NCBI GenBank assembly: GCA_002347095.1
Contig: DDWZ01000031.1
Coordinates: 1 to 64,000 of the forward strand
Length of the DNA stretch: 64,000 nt
Reading direction: 5' to 3'
Source of the DNA: Desulfobulbaceae bacterium UBA2273
Lineage (GTDB): Bacteria; Desulfobacterota; Desulfobulbia; Desulfobulbales; Desulfurivibrionaceae
In this document: positions 1-7,963 of the stretch, one piece after another
Layout of the letters: each line of letters starts with the position of its first letter
How positions within the stretch are numbered: position 1 is the first letter of the stretch
Made by a program: the position numbers and the translations under genes
The notes under the pieces: model-generated
Seen by the model: the letters and a program-made list of their open reading frames with translations, nothing else
Told to the model about the DNA's origin: nothing
Databases searched by the model: none

Positions 1-993
1 CTATTTATTGGCCGGAGCAATAATAAAACAGCGGAAAACATAACCGGCTTCAGCCGGGATGAGGTGCTGGGCACACCGCATGAACTGTTCCATGCCTCAC
101 CCGCGACCCATGCCTGTCCGCTTCTGGAACATGTTTTTGCACACCGGCAAGGGGCCGTGAACACCGAAACGGAAATTGTCAGAAAGGATGGGTTGAAAAT
201 CAATATATCCGTAACCACCATCCCGCTGCTGGATGAAAATGGAATTTTTCATGGCGGCGCGGCGCTTTTTCGCAATATTACCTCCTTGAAAAAAATGCAA
301 CGGGAGCGGGAAAATATCCTTTCCATGTTTGCCCACGACATGAAGAACCCGCTGCTGGCCTCGATCGGCTTCATCAACAGGATCCTCGAAGGAAAAACCG
401 GCAACATCACTGAAAAGCAGCAACAATATCTCTCTGTCGTCAGCAATAATATGAAAAATATTGAGGCGCTGATAACCGGGTTTCTGGATTTCTCCCGCCT
501 CGAACAGCACGAATGTCTCCCGGTTTTTTCCGAGACAGCCCTTGTGCCGCTCGTCAAGAAAATCTTCACAAATCTCTCCATTGCCGCCGAGAGAAAACAG
601 GTCGAACTTCGATTCGAGGCGCCCCCGGAAACCGGGTTTCTTGCACACGCGGATCCCTTTATGCTTGAGCGGGCATTAACCAACATCATTGCCAATGCCG
701 TGAAATATACAGTCCCCAAAAGCACCGTGACTGTCGGCCTGACCCGTCAAGGCACATCCTTTCTCTTTTCGGTTGCCGATACAGGCCCGGGCATTCCTCC
801 GGAAAAGCTCCCCCTGATCTTTGAGCCTTTTTACCGCGGAGAAAACCATGACGGAAACGGCTCCGGCTTGGGCCTGGCAATTTCTAAAACCATCCTGGCG
901 TGTCACGGCGGGAGCGTTGAAGTGGAAAGCTGCCCGGAAAAAGGCAGCACCTTTTTCATCCGGTTGCCGCAGGGCGACATGCGCCGGCCATAA
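1..993 (+). CDS. PAS-domain sensor histidine kinase (5' truncated by window edge)
   Basis: The frame is open from base 1 and ends with TAA at 991-993; the real start lies upstream of the window. The first ~95 visible residues are the end of a PAS sensor domain (pattern NITGFSRDEVLG). They are followed by a HisKA segment with the H-box FAHDMKNPL, whose phospho-accepting His codon is at 334-336. A HATPase_c domain follows, with N box NIIANAVKYT, G1 box DTGPGIP and G2 box GSGLGLAI. All catalytic boxes are intact, so it should autophosphorylate. No receiver domain is attached, so the partner regulator is unknown. The diguanylate cyclase 41 bp downstream could share its transcript. Confidence 0.9.
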   Translation, partial: LFIGRSNNKTAENITGFSRDEVLGTPHELFHASPATHACPLLEHVFAHRQGAVNTETEIVRKDGLKINISVTTIPLLDENGIFHGGAALFRNITSLKKMQRERENILSMFAHDMKNPLLASIGFINRILEGKTGNITEKQQQYLSVVSNNMKNIEALITGFLDFSRLEQHECLPVFSETALVPLVKKIFTNLSIAAERKQVELRFEAPPETGFLAHADPFMLERALTNIIANAVKYTVPKSTVTVGLTRQGTSFLFSVADTGPGIPPEKLPLIFEPFYRGENHDGNGSGLGLAISKTILACHGGSVEVESCPEKGSTFFIRLPQGDMRRP

Positions 994-1034
994 CCCTGGA
1001 AATTCACACATCCTAGGCATGAGGGAGAAACGGC

Positions 1035-2012
1035 ATGAACCATTTTGAGATGCATAAAAATCAGGTGCAGTCGACCATCGCGGAACTCCAGGCCATGATC
1101 GAAAAGCTTCGGGTTCTCGAAGAATCTTTTCTCGGCCAGGAGGAAGCCCTGTTTGTCATTTCCGAATTTGCCTATGACTGGGAATATTGGCAGGATGTTG
1201 CCGGGAATTACCACTATGTTTCCCCCTCCTGCGAGAGCATAACCGGTTACTCCCCCGATGATTTTTACAAAAAGCCCAGCCTGCTTCAGGATATTATTGT
1301 TCCCGATGACTGGCATAAGTGGAAGGAACACCGGCACACCATGACCGAAAGCGGCAAGGTAGAGCCGTTGGAATTCATGATCCGCTCACGGGACGGGGAA
1401 ATAAAATGGATTCACCATGTGTGCAGAACAGTATTTAACAGCGCCGGGGAAAACATCGGCATCCGGGGCAGCAACCGCGATATTTCCGATCTGAAAGCCT
1501 TGCAGGAAAAACTCGCACATGTGGCAAGCCATGATCCGCTCACCGGCCTTGCCAACAGATCACTTTTCATGGAGCATCTCACCCATGGCATGGCTGAGGC
1601 AGCACGCATGGACTGGATGCTGGTCGTGGCCTATATCGACCTGGACGGCTTCAAGCAGATCAATGACACATATGGCCACGAAGCAGGGGACCATGTCTTG
1701 AAGCGGGTTGCCAGGGATCTGAAAAAGATCATGCGCCAAGAGGACATCATCGCCCGATTCGGCGGCGACGAGTTTGTCGGCCTCTTCCATGTGAATTCCC
1801 ATGCCGATGCCGCGACGCTAAAAAAGAAGATTCTGGAGCAAATCGGCACGGAAATTATCTGCGATACATTTCAAACCAGCATACAACTCAGCATCGGCAT
1901 GAGTGTGTATCCCACGGACAGTACCGATATCGACACGCTCTTCAAGATTGCCGACCGGGAAATGTACGCCATGAAAAACCAGAGCAAGCCTTACAGCGAA
2001 AAGGAAAAATAA
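1035..2012 (+). CDS. PAS-GGDEF diguanylate cyclase
   Basis: This 325-residue protein should make cyclic di-GMP from two GTP. Residues ~5-35 are predicted helical, ~45-155 form a PAS domain (YVSPSCESITGYSPDDF), and ~160-320 are a GGDEF domain. The active-site motif GGDEF at 243-247 is intact. The RxxD inhibitory site (RQED, 234-237) stands exactly five residues before it, so product feedback inhibition is expected. No signal peptide or membrane segment is seen, so it is cytoplasmic. The ATG at 1035 follows a GGGAG ribosome site. It sits 41 bp after the histidine kinase, which suggests co-transcription. Confidence 0.92.
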   Translation: MNHFEMHKNQVQSTIAELQAMIEKLRVLEESFLGQEEALFVISEFAYDWEYWQDVAGNYHYVSPSCESITGYSPDDFYKKPSLLQDIIVPDDWHKWKEHRHTMTESGKVEPLEFMIRSRDGEIKWIHHVCRTVFNSAGENIGIRGSNRDISDLKALQEKLAHVASHDPLTGLANRSLFMEHLTHGMAEAARMDWMLVVAYIDLDGFKQINDTYGHEAGDHVLKRVARDLKKIMRQEDIIARFGGDEFVGLFHVNSHADAATLKKKILEQIGTEIICDTFQTSIQLSIGMSVYPTDSTDIDTLFKIADREMYAMKNQSKPYSEKEK

Positions 2013-2101
2013 GGCTTTTTACCGGGATGCGACCGATAGGTATATCCACCGATTTCCGCGCCAATTCGACACTTTTTTACACCGCTTCGCCCTGTTGCCT
2101 G

Positions 2102-2130
2102 TTGACATCCGTTGTGTAAAACGCTATTTT
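2102..2130 (+). promoter_or_regulatory. sigma70-type promoter upstream of the acsE-like gene
   Basis: A perfect TTGACA -35 box (2102-2107) is followed by a 17-bp spacer and TATTTT (2125-2130). It lies about 98 bp before the methyltransferase ATG. It is called by consensus match only. Confidence 0.55.
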
Positions 2131-2227
2131 CCCACGTTACCATGCACTCTTACACGCGGGAAAACCGCCGTTTCCATCGGGAGCGGCAGAAATAGTTACG
2201 ATTGAAACCACAGCACGGGAGAAAACA

Positions 2228-3118
2228 ATGAAGGTAGCAGCCATCGCGGAAAGCATCAACATCATGGGCAAGAGAAGCGGCACCGCCATGAAGGAACGGA
2301 ACCCCGGCCCGGTTCAGGAAATGGCCAAGGAAGAGTCGGCCGCAGGCGCCTCCTACCTGGATCTCAACATCGGACCGGCCCGCAAGGACGGAATCGAGTT
2401 GATGCCCTGGATTGTGCAGACCGTGGAAGCGGCCAGCTCCGTGCCCCTCTGCCTGGATACCACCAACACCGACGCCATGGCCGCCGGGTTCAAGGTGGTG
2501 AAAAACCGCGAAGCCGCGATCATGAACTCCATTTCCGCCCAGCCCGAGCGGATGGAAAAGCTCATCCCCGTTGCCGCCGAGGCCGGTTGCAATGTTATCG
2601 CCCTGCTCTGGGGCCCGGAGGGCATGCCCCGCGACTCCAACGAGCGCTGCGCCATGGCCGTTGACCTGATGATGGCCCTGGCCGAGGCAGGCATCCCCAA
2701 CGAAAAAATGCTCTTCGACCCGATCGGCACCCCCATCACCTTGGGCGCCGACCAGATCGCCTCCGGTCTTGAGTTCATGTCCATGCTGCAGGAGATCGCT
2801 CCCGGCGCAGGCTCCACCGTGGGTTTGTCCAACGTATCGAACGGCGTGGCCGAGCATCTGCGCAAGTACCTGGACCGCACCTACCTCATCATGCTGATGA
2901 AGCACGGGATCACCACCGCCATCGTCAACTCCTACGACAGCGAGCTGATGGCGATCTGCAAGGGCGAGCGCCAGAACCTGGTGGACATGGTCCACGGCAT
3001 GATGGACGGCAACGACCCCGATCCTTCCGGCCTCACCGGCACCGCGCTGGAGCACTATAAAACCTATAAGGTGCTCTCCGGCCAGAACGTGTTCAGCGAG
3101 TCCTGGCTGACTCTGTAA
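2228..3118 (+). CDS. acsE: Methyltetrahydrofolate:corrinoid/Fe-S protein methyltransferase (AcsE-like)
   Basis: This 296-residue pterin-binding TIM-barrel protein starts MKVAAIAESINIMGKRSG. It carries the pterin-binding pattern SYLDLNIGPARKDG, a conserved LCLDTTN segment and an MNSISAQ strand. In the Wood-Ljungdahl pathway this family moves the methyl group of CH3-tetrahydrofolate to the cobalt of the corrinoid iron-sulfur protein. The size fits AcsE and is far below MetH. No corrinoid protein or CODH/ACS gene is adjacent, so pathway membership is inferred from the family. Other corrinoid-dependent methyltransferase roles are possible. A strong promoter lies upstream and a structured repeat follows. 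Confidence 0.85.
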   Translation: MKVAAIAESINIMGKRSGTAMKERNPGPVQEMAKEESAAGASYLDLNIGPARKDGIELMPWIVQTVEAASSVPLCLDTTNTDAMAAGFKVVKNREAAIMNSISAQPERMEKLIPVAAEAGCNVIALLWGPEGMPRDSNERCAMAVDLMMALAEAGIPNEKMLFDPIGTPITLGADQIASGLEFMSMLQEIAPGAGSTVGLSNVSNGVAEHLRKYLDRTYLIMLMKHGITTAIVNSYDSELMAICKGERQNLVDMVHGMMDGNDPDPSGLTGTALEHYKTYKVLSGQNVFSESWLTL

Positions 3119-3216
3119 AAAAGCGGTAGTATATAGAGGCCGCTTTCTCGAATCCGGGACGGCCTTTCTCAAAGAGGGGGCTGCGGCCTCCTCTTTTTTT
3201 GTTTGGAGGTTTGGCA

Positions 3217-3436
3217 GTTACAATCCCATTGGCACGCAGCCGAGCACCGGAGAGGCTGCCGAAAAAGGGGTTTGCACTGTTTGAGGCGAAGCCGAGTTTG
3301 CAAAGCCCCGGCAGCATCGAGGAGTACCCCATGCGGGGCATAAACTCCGGGTATCCCGCCTACGGCGGGACAAGTGACACAGGGAGCCCTTTCTTTGGTT
3401 CGTTTCTTTGGGCAAGCAAAGAAATGAACCAAAGAA
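3217..3436. repeat. Three-hairpin intergenic repeat, copy 1
   Basis: This fills most of the 362-bp gap 3119-3480, in which no gene is supported. Hairpin A (3255-3315) has outer arms GCTGCCG/CGGCAGC and inner arms GGGGTTTGCA/TGCAAAGCCCC. A short hairpin of the type CCCGCC-TACGG-CGGGA follows. Hairpin C (3390-3436) has arms beginning TTTCTTTGGTTCG and pairs over 20 positions. A second copy lies at 22867-23060. Open frames crossing it come from the repeat and are not credible genes. Confidence 0.8.
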
Positions 3437-3480
3437 TGACGCGCCTTCCTCTGACTGTTATTTATTCGGGGTAGGAAGTT

Positions 3481-4056
3481 ATGGCGGACATTCCCACGCA
3501 CCACATGATCTACGGCAACCTCGTTGATTACGTCACCGGCGAACCGCTGGTGGACACCGACGACGAGCGCTACCGCCAGAAACTGGCCCGGCTGCTCGTT
3601 GAGGAAAGGGGCTTTGTCAAAAACGAATTGGAGATGCGGCGCAGGATCGAAACCCTGTTCGCCCATCAGTTCGTGGCCTCGAAAATCGACATCGTGGTGA
3701 GCATCGGAGACCAGCGGGTGATGGTGCTCCGCTACGGCCCCGGTTCGCTGGTAACCAGGGAACGGGCCGCCATTGCCGCGGCCAGGGTATTGGAAAAAGA
3801 TCAAATGATCCCCTTGGCGGTGGTGACCAACGGCGAAGACGGTGAACTGCTGAACGCGAGAACCGGCAAGGTGCTGGCCACCGGGCTTGAAGCCATCCCC
3901 ACCCGGGAGCAGGTTGTCGCCATGCTGCCCGACCTGGATTTCACCCCCGTCGTCCCGCAACGGCGGGAGCCGGAGCTGCGCATCTTGAACGCCTTTGATG
4001 TGGAGGTCTGCTGCGCCGGTGGACCTTGCGCATTACCAGGGGCGAAAGAAGGCTGA
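3481..4056 (+). CDS. HsdR N-terminal-domain-like protein
   Basis: This 191-residue protein resembles the stand-alone N-terminal domain of type I restriction R subunits (HSDR_N family). It has the pattern KLARLLVEERGF, then IDIVVSIGDQRVMVLRYGPGS, then IPLAVVTNGEDGELLNARTGK. The canonical D...ExK nuclease core is only partly recognisable, and no HsdM or HsdS is nearby. A classical restriction role is therefore unlikely. The C-terminal tail is cysteine-rich (CCAGGPC), which suggests metal or thiol chemistry. It follows the acsE-like gene in the same direction but is separated by the hairpin repeat. Function unknown. Confidence 0.7.
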   Translation: MADIPTHHMIYGNLVDYVTGEPLVDTDDERYRQKLARLLVEERGFVKNELEMRRRIETLFAHQFVASKIDIVVSIGDQRVMVLRYGPGSLVTRERAAIAAARVLEKDQMIPLAVVTNGEDGELLNARTGKVLATGLEAIPTREQVVAMLPDLDFTPVVPQRREPELRILNAFDVEVCCAGGPCALPGAKEG

Positions 4057-4060
4057 AAAT

Positions 4061-4083
4061 CCCCTCCCGTCAAGGGAGGGGGG
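4061..4083. repeat. REP-like GC hairpin (CCCCTCCC-GTCAA-GGGAGGGG)
   Basis: A perfect 8-bp stem directly follows the stop codon of the HsdR-N-like gene. The same motif recurs near 5651, 28430 and 33521. Confidence 0.75.
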
Positions 4084-4180
4084 ACTTAATACGGAAAGCC
4101 TTACCCGATCTGCTAACCCACAAAAATTTCGTGCCTTTCGTGGGTTTTGTGGCACACGTTATCCCGATGGAGACAGCATC

Positions 4181-5527
4181 ATGACACAGCACCCCTGGAG
4201 CAAGACAAGCTGGCAGAAATTCACCGCCCTGCAGCAGCCCAACTGGCCGGATAAAAACGAGTTTACCGAGACGGTGCAGACCATCTCCAAGCTCCCCCCC
4301 CTGGTCTTTGCCGGGGAGATCCGCACCCTGAAGAAACAACTGGCCTTGGCCGCCGAGGGCAATGCCTTCCTGCTCCAGGGCGGCGACTGCGCCGAGGAGT
4401 TCTCCATGTGCACCGCCCCTTCCATCCGGGAGCTCTTGAAGGTTATCCTCCAGATGGCGGTGATCATGAGCTACGCGGGCGGCAAGCCGGTGATCAAGGT
4501 GGGCCGCATGGCCGGGCAGTACGCCAAGCCCCGCTCCGCCGACACCGAGATGATAAACGGCGTGGAGCTGCCCAGCTACCGGGGCGACATGGTCAATGCC
4601 ATCGAGCCGACCCCCGAGGCCCGGCGGCCGGACCCGCAGCGGATGCTCAAGGGCTACCACCTGGCCTGCGCCACCATGAACATCCTGCGCGCCTTCACCA
4701 TGGGCGGCTATGCCTCTTTGGAGCGGGTGCATTCCTGGAACAACGAGTTCGTGGGCCGCTCCCCCCAGGGGCAGCTCTACGACAAGCTGGCCCGCCAGAT
4801 CGACCAGGCCATCAACTTCATGCGCATCGTGGGCATCGACACCGATATCCCCCAGCTCAATCAGGCCAGCTTTTTTACCTCCCACGAAGCGCTGCTCCTG
4901 GGCTACGAGCAGGCCCTGACCCGCCAGGATTCAACCTCCGGCGACTGGTACGACTGCTCGGCCCACATGCTCTGGATCGGCGAGCGCACCCGCCAGATCG
5001 ACGGGGCGCATGTGGAGTTTTTCCGGGGGGTGCATAACCCCATCGGGGTCAAGATCGGCCCCAACCACGACATCGACGATGTGAAAAAGCTGGTCTCCAT
5101 TCTCAACCCGGACAACGAGCCGGGCCGCTTGACCCTCATCACCCGGTTCGGCGCGAAGAAGATCAACAACGGCCTGCCGAATCTGGCACGGGAGATGAAA
5201 AAAGAAGGCTTCAAGCTGGTCTGGAGCTGCGACCCCATGCACGGCAACACCTACACCGCCGAGTGCGGCCACAAGACCCGGAATTTCGACGAGATCATGA
5301 GCGAGATCCGCTCGTTCTTCGAGATCCACTGGAGCGAGGGCACAGTGCCCGGCGGGGTGCATTTTGAGATGACCGGGGACAACGTCACCGAATGCACCGG
5401 CGGCGGGAGAAAGATCCTCGATCACCATCTGGCCCAAAACTACCTGACCAACTGCGACCCGCGCCTCAACGCCGAGCAGAGCCTGGAGCTGGCCTTCCAG
5501 ATCGCGGAGCTGATGCGGGAGAAGTAA
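4181..5527 (+). CDS. Class II 3-deoxy-7-phosphoheptulonate (DAHP) synthase
   Basis: This enzyme condenses phosphoenolpyruvate and erythrose 4-phosphate in the first step of the shikimate pathway. The 448-residue length fits class II (plant/actinobacterial AroA-II) enzymes. Visible family motifs are LLQGGDCAEEF with the metal-binding Cys, KVGRMAGQYAKPRS, VWSCDPMHGNT, and VHFEMTGDNVTECTGGG. I chose ATG 4181, giving MTQHPWSKTSWQKF, because GGAG lies 7 bp before it and alignment to the family starts there. The frame is open further upstream, but that part crosses a REP hairpin. aroK and aroC of the same pathway occur at 58-60 kb. Confidence 0.95.
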   Translation: MTQHPWSKTSWQKFTALQQPNWPDKNEFTETVQTISKLPPLVFAGEIRTLKKQLALAAEGNAFLLQGGDCAEEFSMCTAPSIRELLKVILQMAVIMSYAGGKPVIKVGRMAGQYAKPRSADTEMINGVELPSYRGDMVNAIEPTPEARRPDPQRMLKGYHLACATMNILRAFTMGGYASLERVHSWNNEFVGRSPQGQLYDKLARQIDQAINFMRIVGIDTDIPQLNQASFFTSHEALLLGYEQALTRQDSTSGDWYDCSAHMLWIGERTRQIDGAHVEFFRGVHNPIGVKIGPNHDIDDVKKLVSILNPDNEPGRLTLITRFGAKKINNGLPNLAREMKKEGFKLVWSCDPMHGNTYTAECGHKTRNFDEIMSEIRSFFEIHWSEGTVPGGVHFEMTGDNVTECTGGGRKILDHHLAQNYLTNCDPRLNAEQSLELAFQIAELMREK

Positions 5528-5566
5528 GGACCTCGCAAAAAAGGAAAAACCGCTTTTCTTTAAAAG

Positions 5567-5672
5567 ACCCCTCTCCCCTCGCGGGAGAGGGGTAGGGTGA
5601 GAGGGAAGTCGACAGAGGCAACCCTGCTGGCACATTCACCCGCCCCCCAGCCCCCCCCGTCAAGGGAGGGGG
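5567..5672. repeat. Two REP-like GC hairpins
   Basis: The first hairpin (5567-5593) pairs CCCCTCTCCC with GGGAGAGGGG and is followed by TAGGGTGAGAGGG. The second (5651-5672) is an imperfect version of the CCCTCCC-GTCAA-GGGAGGG motif. The same pair of motifs flanks the gyrB-gyrA gap and the gpsA-DUF3343 gap. Confidence 0.7.
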
Positions 5673-5681
5673 TGCCTAATA

Positions 5682-5725
5682 CAAAAAAAGCCCGGTGCAT
5701 TCTCCATGCATCGGGCTTTTTTTGT
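5682..5725. terminator. Bidirectional intrinsic terminator
   Basis: A stem of GCCCGGTGCAT and ATGCATCGGGC is flanked by A7 on one side and T7 on the other. It can therefore stop transcripts from both converging genes, the DAHP synthase and the YkgJ-type protein. Confidence 0.9.
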
Positions 5726-5745
5726 ATTCGCTTTCCTGAAAAAAC

Positions 5746-6339
5746 TTACAGTCTAGGCGGCCCCGCCAGGATCATCTCGGCAATGGTCTTTTTGAGCTTG
5801 GGCAGTTGCCCCTGCTTTTCCCCGAGCAGCTCTTGCTCCAGAGCCACCAGCTCCCGAAAGAGAGAGGCCCGCTCCACACTGGGCCCCGCCTGCCGATCTC
5901 CCACGATCTCCTGGCAGCGGAAACAGCCGGGGAATTTCTGCACCTTGCCGTTGGGAAAGGTAAGACTGGAGGGCACCCCATGCATCCGGCAGATCATCAG
6001 CCTATGCTGGTAGAGGCCGCAACGCCCCTCGTCGTTGAGCGGGCACATGACCTGGGGCCTTTCGTCCCTGGCCAGCGCCCTTTCGCAGGCTGCGGCATAC
6101 TCGGCCGCCCGGTTCTCGATCTCCTTGCGGCGCTCTGGCGCAAGCGCCATGAGCCCCTGCCAGAGGTACGCCCATTCCACATAGGTATGGTGCAGAAAAT
6201 AGGAATCGCAGCAATTGTCCGGGCAGCCGTCGCAGGTGAAATCGAGCTGCCTGGCAACGAGGTCGTAGGCTTGTTCCATGCGGCTGTACAGATCGGCGAT
6301 TTTCGCGGCAAGTTCCGGTTGCAGAATAGAGACTTCCAT
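5746..6339 (-). CDS. YkgJ-family cysteine-cluster protein
   Basis: This 197-residue protein has the cysteine pattern of the putative zinc/iron-chelating CxxCxxxCC family. It shows CDGCPDNCC near residue 30, then [20 protein letters not shown] near 115, and a late GCFRCQ. These eight or so cysteines probably bind a metal ion or Fe-S cluster. No signal peptide is seen. It is transcribed divergently from the phosphohexomutase, with a 73-bp shared upstream region. The reaction it performs, if any, is unknown. Confidence 0.8.
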   Translation of the reverse strand: MEVSILQPELAAKIADLYSRMEQAYDLVARQLDFTCDGCPDNCCDSYFLHHTYVEWAYLWQGLMALAPERRKEIENRAAEYAAACERALARDERPQVMCPLNDEGRCGLYQHRLMICRMHGVPSSLTFPNGKVQKFPGCFRCQEIVGDRQAGPSVERASLFRELVALEQELLGEKQGQLPKLKKTIAEMILAGPPRL

Positions 6340-6412
6340 GATTAGGTGTCCTAGTTTTGTTGAAAAGGAGCAATTTACCCGAAAACAAGCATTCCTTCAA
6401 AGAGATATGCCC

Positions 6413-7765
6413 ATGCCCTCTCTTCTCCCCTGTTTCAAGGCCTATGATATCCGGGGCCGGGTGCCCGATGAACTCAACGACTCCCTGGCCTTCAGCATCG
6501 GCCAGGCGTACAGCGCCCAATTCGCCCCGAAAAAAGTGGCCGTCGGCCATGACATCCGCCTCTCCAGCCCCTCCTTGGCCAAGGCGCTGATCAACGGCTT
6601 TCTCGCGGCCGGGGTGGATGTGGTGGATCTGGGGATGGTCGGCACCGAGGAAATTTACTTCGCGGCCTTCCATCTTGACGTGGAGGGAGGGATCATCGTC
6701 ACCGCCAGCCATAACCCGGCGGATTACAACGGCATGAAGCTGGTTCGCCAGGGGGCCAGGCCCATTTCCGGGGACACCGGCCTCAAGGAGATCGAGCGGC
6801 TGGCGGCGGAAGGCCATCGAATTACCGGGGACACGCCCGGCACCCTGACCCTCCTGGACAATAAGCCCGCCTACATCGAGCACCTGCTGGGCTATGTTGA
6901 CCTCAACACCCTGAAGCCCCTCAAAATCGTAGCCAATGCGGGCAACGGCTGCGCCGGGCCGGTGATCGACCGGCTGGCCGCACGGCTGCCCTTTGAGTTC
7001 ATTCGGGTGCAGTGGCAGCCGGACGGCACCTTTCCCAATGGGGTGCCCAACCCCCTGCTTCCGGAAAATCGCGCCATCACCGCCCAGGCGGTGCGGGAAC
7101 ATGGGGCCGATTTCGGCATCGCCTGGGACGGCGACTTTGACCGCTGCTTTCTCTTTGACGAGGCGGGCGAATTCATCGAGGGGTATTACATGGTCGGCCT
7201 GCTGGCCCAATCCATCCTGGCGAAAAACCCCGGCGCCAAGATCATCCACGACCCGAGGTTGATTTGGAACACCCGGGAGCTGGTGGAGCAGTCCGGCGGC
7301 CTGCCGGTGATGAGCAAGACCGGGCACGCCTTTATCAAGGAGCGCATGCGGAGTGAGGATGCGGTGTACGGCGGCGAGATGAGCGCCCACCATTATTTCC
7401 GCGATTTTGCCTACTGCGATTCGGGCATGATCCCTTGGCTGCTGGTCGCCGAGATCTTGAGCGGAACGGGCCGCCCCCTGTCCCAACTGGTGCGCGCCCG
7501 GCAGGCAGCCTTTCCGGTGAGCGGCGAGATCAACAGCCGGGTGGCAAACCCGGACGCGGTCATCGCCACGGTGGAGGATTTTTACGCCGAAACCCCCGGG
7601 GCAAAGGATTACACCGACGGCCTCAGCTTCACCGCGGAGCGATTCCGCTTCAACATCCGCAAATCCAACACCGAACCGGTCCTGCGCCTTAATGTGGAAA
7701 CCAGGGGCGATGCCGCGCTGCTGGAGGCAAAAACCGCGGAGCTGCTTACCCTGATCCGGGGCTAA
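6413..7765 (+). CDS. Phosphomannomutase/phosphoglucomutase
   Basis: This 450-residue alpha-D-phosphohexomutase interconverts hexose 6- and 1-phosphates through a phosphoserine. Motifs in order are FKAYDIRG, the active-serine loop [11 protein letters not shown], the metal loop DGDFDRC, the sugar-specificity loop [10 protein letters not shown], and the phosphate-binding loop [15 protein letters not shown]. The GEMS-type loop and length fit bifunctional PMM/PGM enzymes, supplying GDP-mannose or UDP/ADP-glucose precursors. ATG 6413 was preferred over ATG 6407 because the purine-rich AAAGAG site is 8 bp from 6413 and only 2 bp from 6407. It may feed the glycogen synthase-like enzyme at 56-58 kb. 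Confidence 0.93.
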   Translation: MPSLLPCFKAYDIRGRVPDELNDSLAFSIGQAYSAQFAPKKVAVGHDIRLSSPSLAKALINGFLAAGVDVVDLGMVGTEEIYFAAFHLDVEGGIIVTASHNPADYNGMKLVRQGARPISGDTGLKEIERLAAEGHRITGDTPGTLTLLDNKPAYIEHLLGYVDLNTLKPLKIVANAGNGCAGPVIDRLAARLPFEFIRVQWQPDGTFPNGVPNPLLPENRAITAQAVREHGADFGIAWDGDFDRCFLFDEAGEFIEGYYMVGLLAQSILAKNPGAKIIHDPRLIWNTRELVEQSGGLPVMSKTGHAFIKERMRSEDAVYGGEMSAHHYFRDFAYCDSGMIPWLLVAEILSGTGRPLSQLVRARQAAFPVSGEINSRVANPDAVIATVEDFYAETPGAKDYTDGLSFTAERFRFNIRKSNTEPVLRLNVETRGDAALLEAKTAELLTLIRG

Positions 7766-7963
7766 ATCAGGCTTATTCTGCCCCCGCCCCAAACAAAGTC
7801 TGCCGATGCATCTCCTTTGCTTGACGAATATTTTTTTTTGCTGCTACCATGAAGTTTTCCGCAACACGCTCGCAACACTTCCGTCAGGAGAGAGGATGCA
7901 CAACACCCCACACGCCGGTCTGCTGGCTAGTTGTTGTCATGATCGCACGCAGGTGATCCGTTA

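Noticed and set aside
3199..3474. Plus-strand frame within the 3217-3436 repeat
   Set aside because: Produced by the repeat itself; a comparable frame appears in copy 2 (22838-23053), but structure, not codon pattern, is conserved.
2150..3960. Minus-strand frames opposite acsE and the HsdR-N-like gene
   Set aside because: Shadows; part of the second runs across the hairpin repeat, which explains its open length.
3995..4180. Longer N-terminus for the DAHP synthase
   Set aside because: Would overlap the preceding gene and a REP hairpin; homology and the ribosome site begin at 4181.
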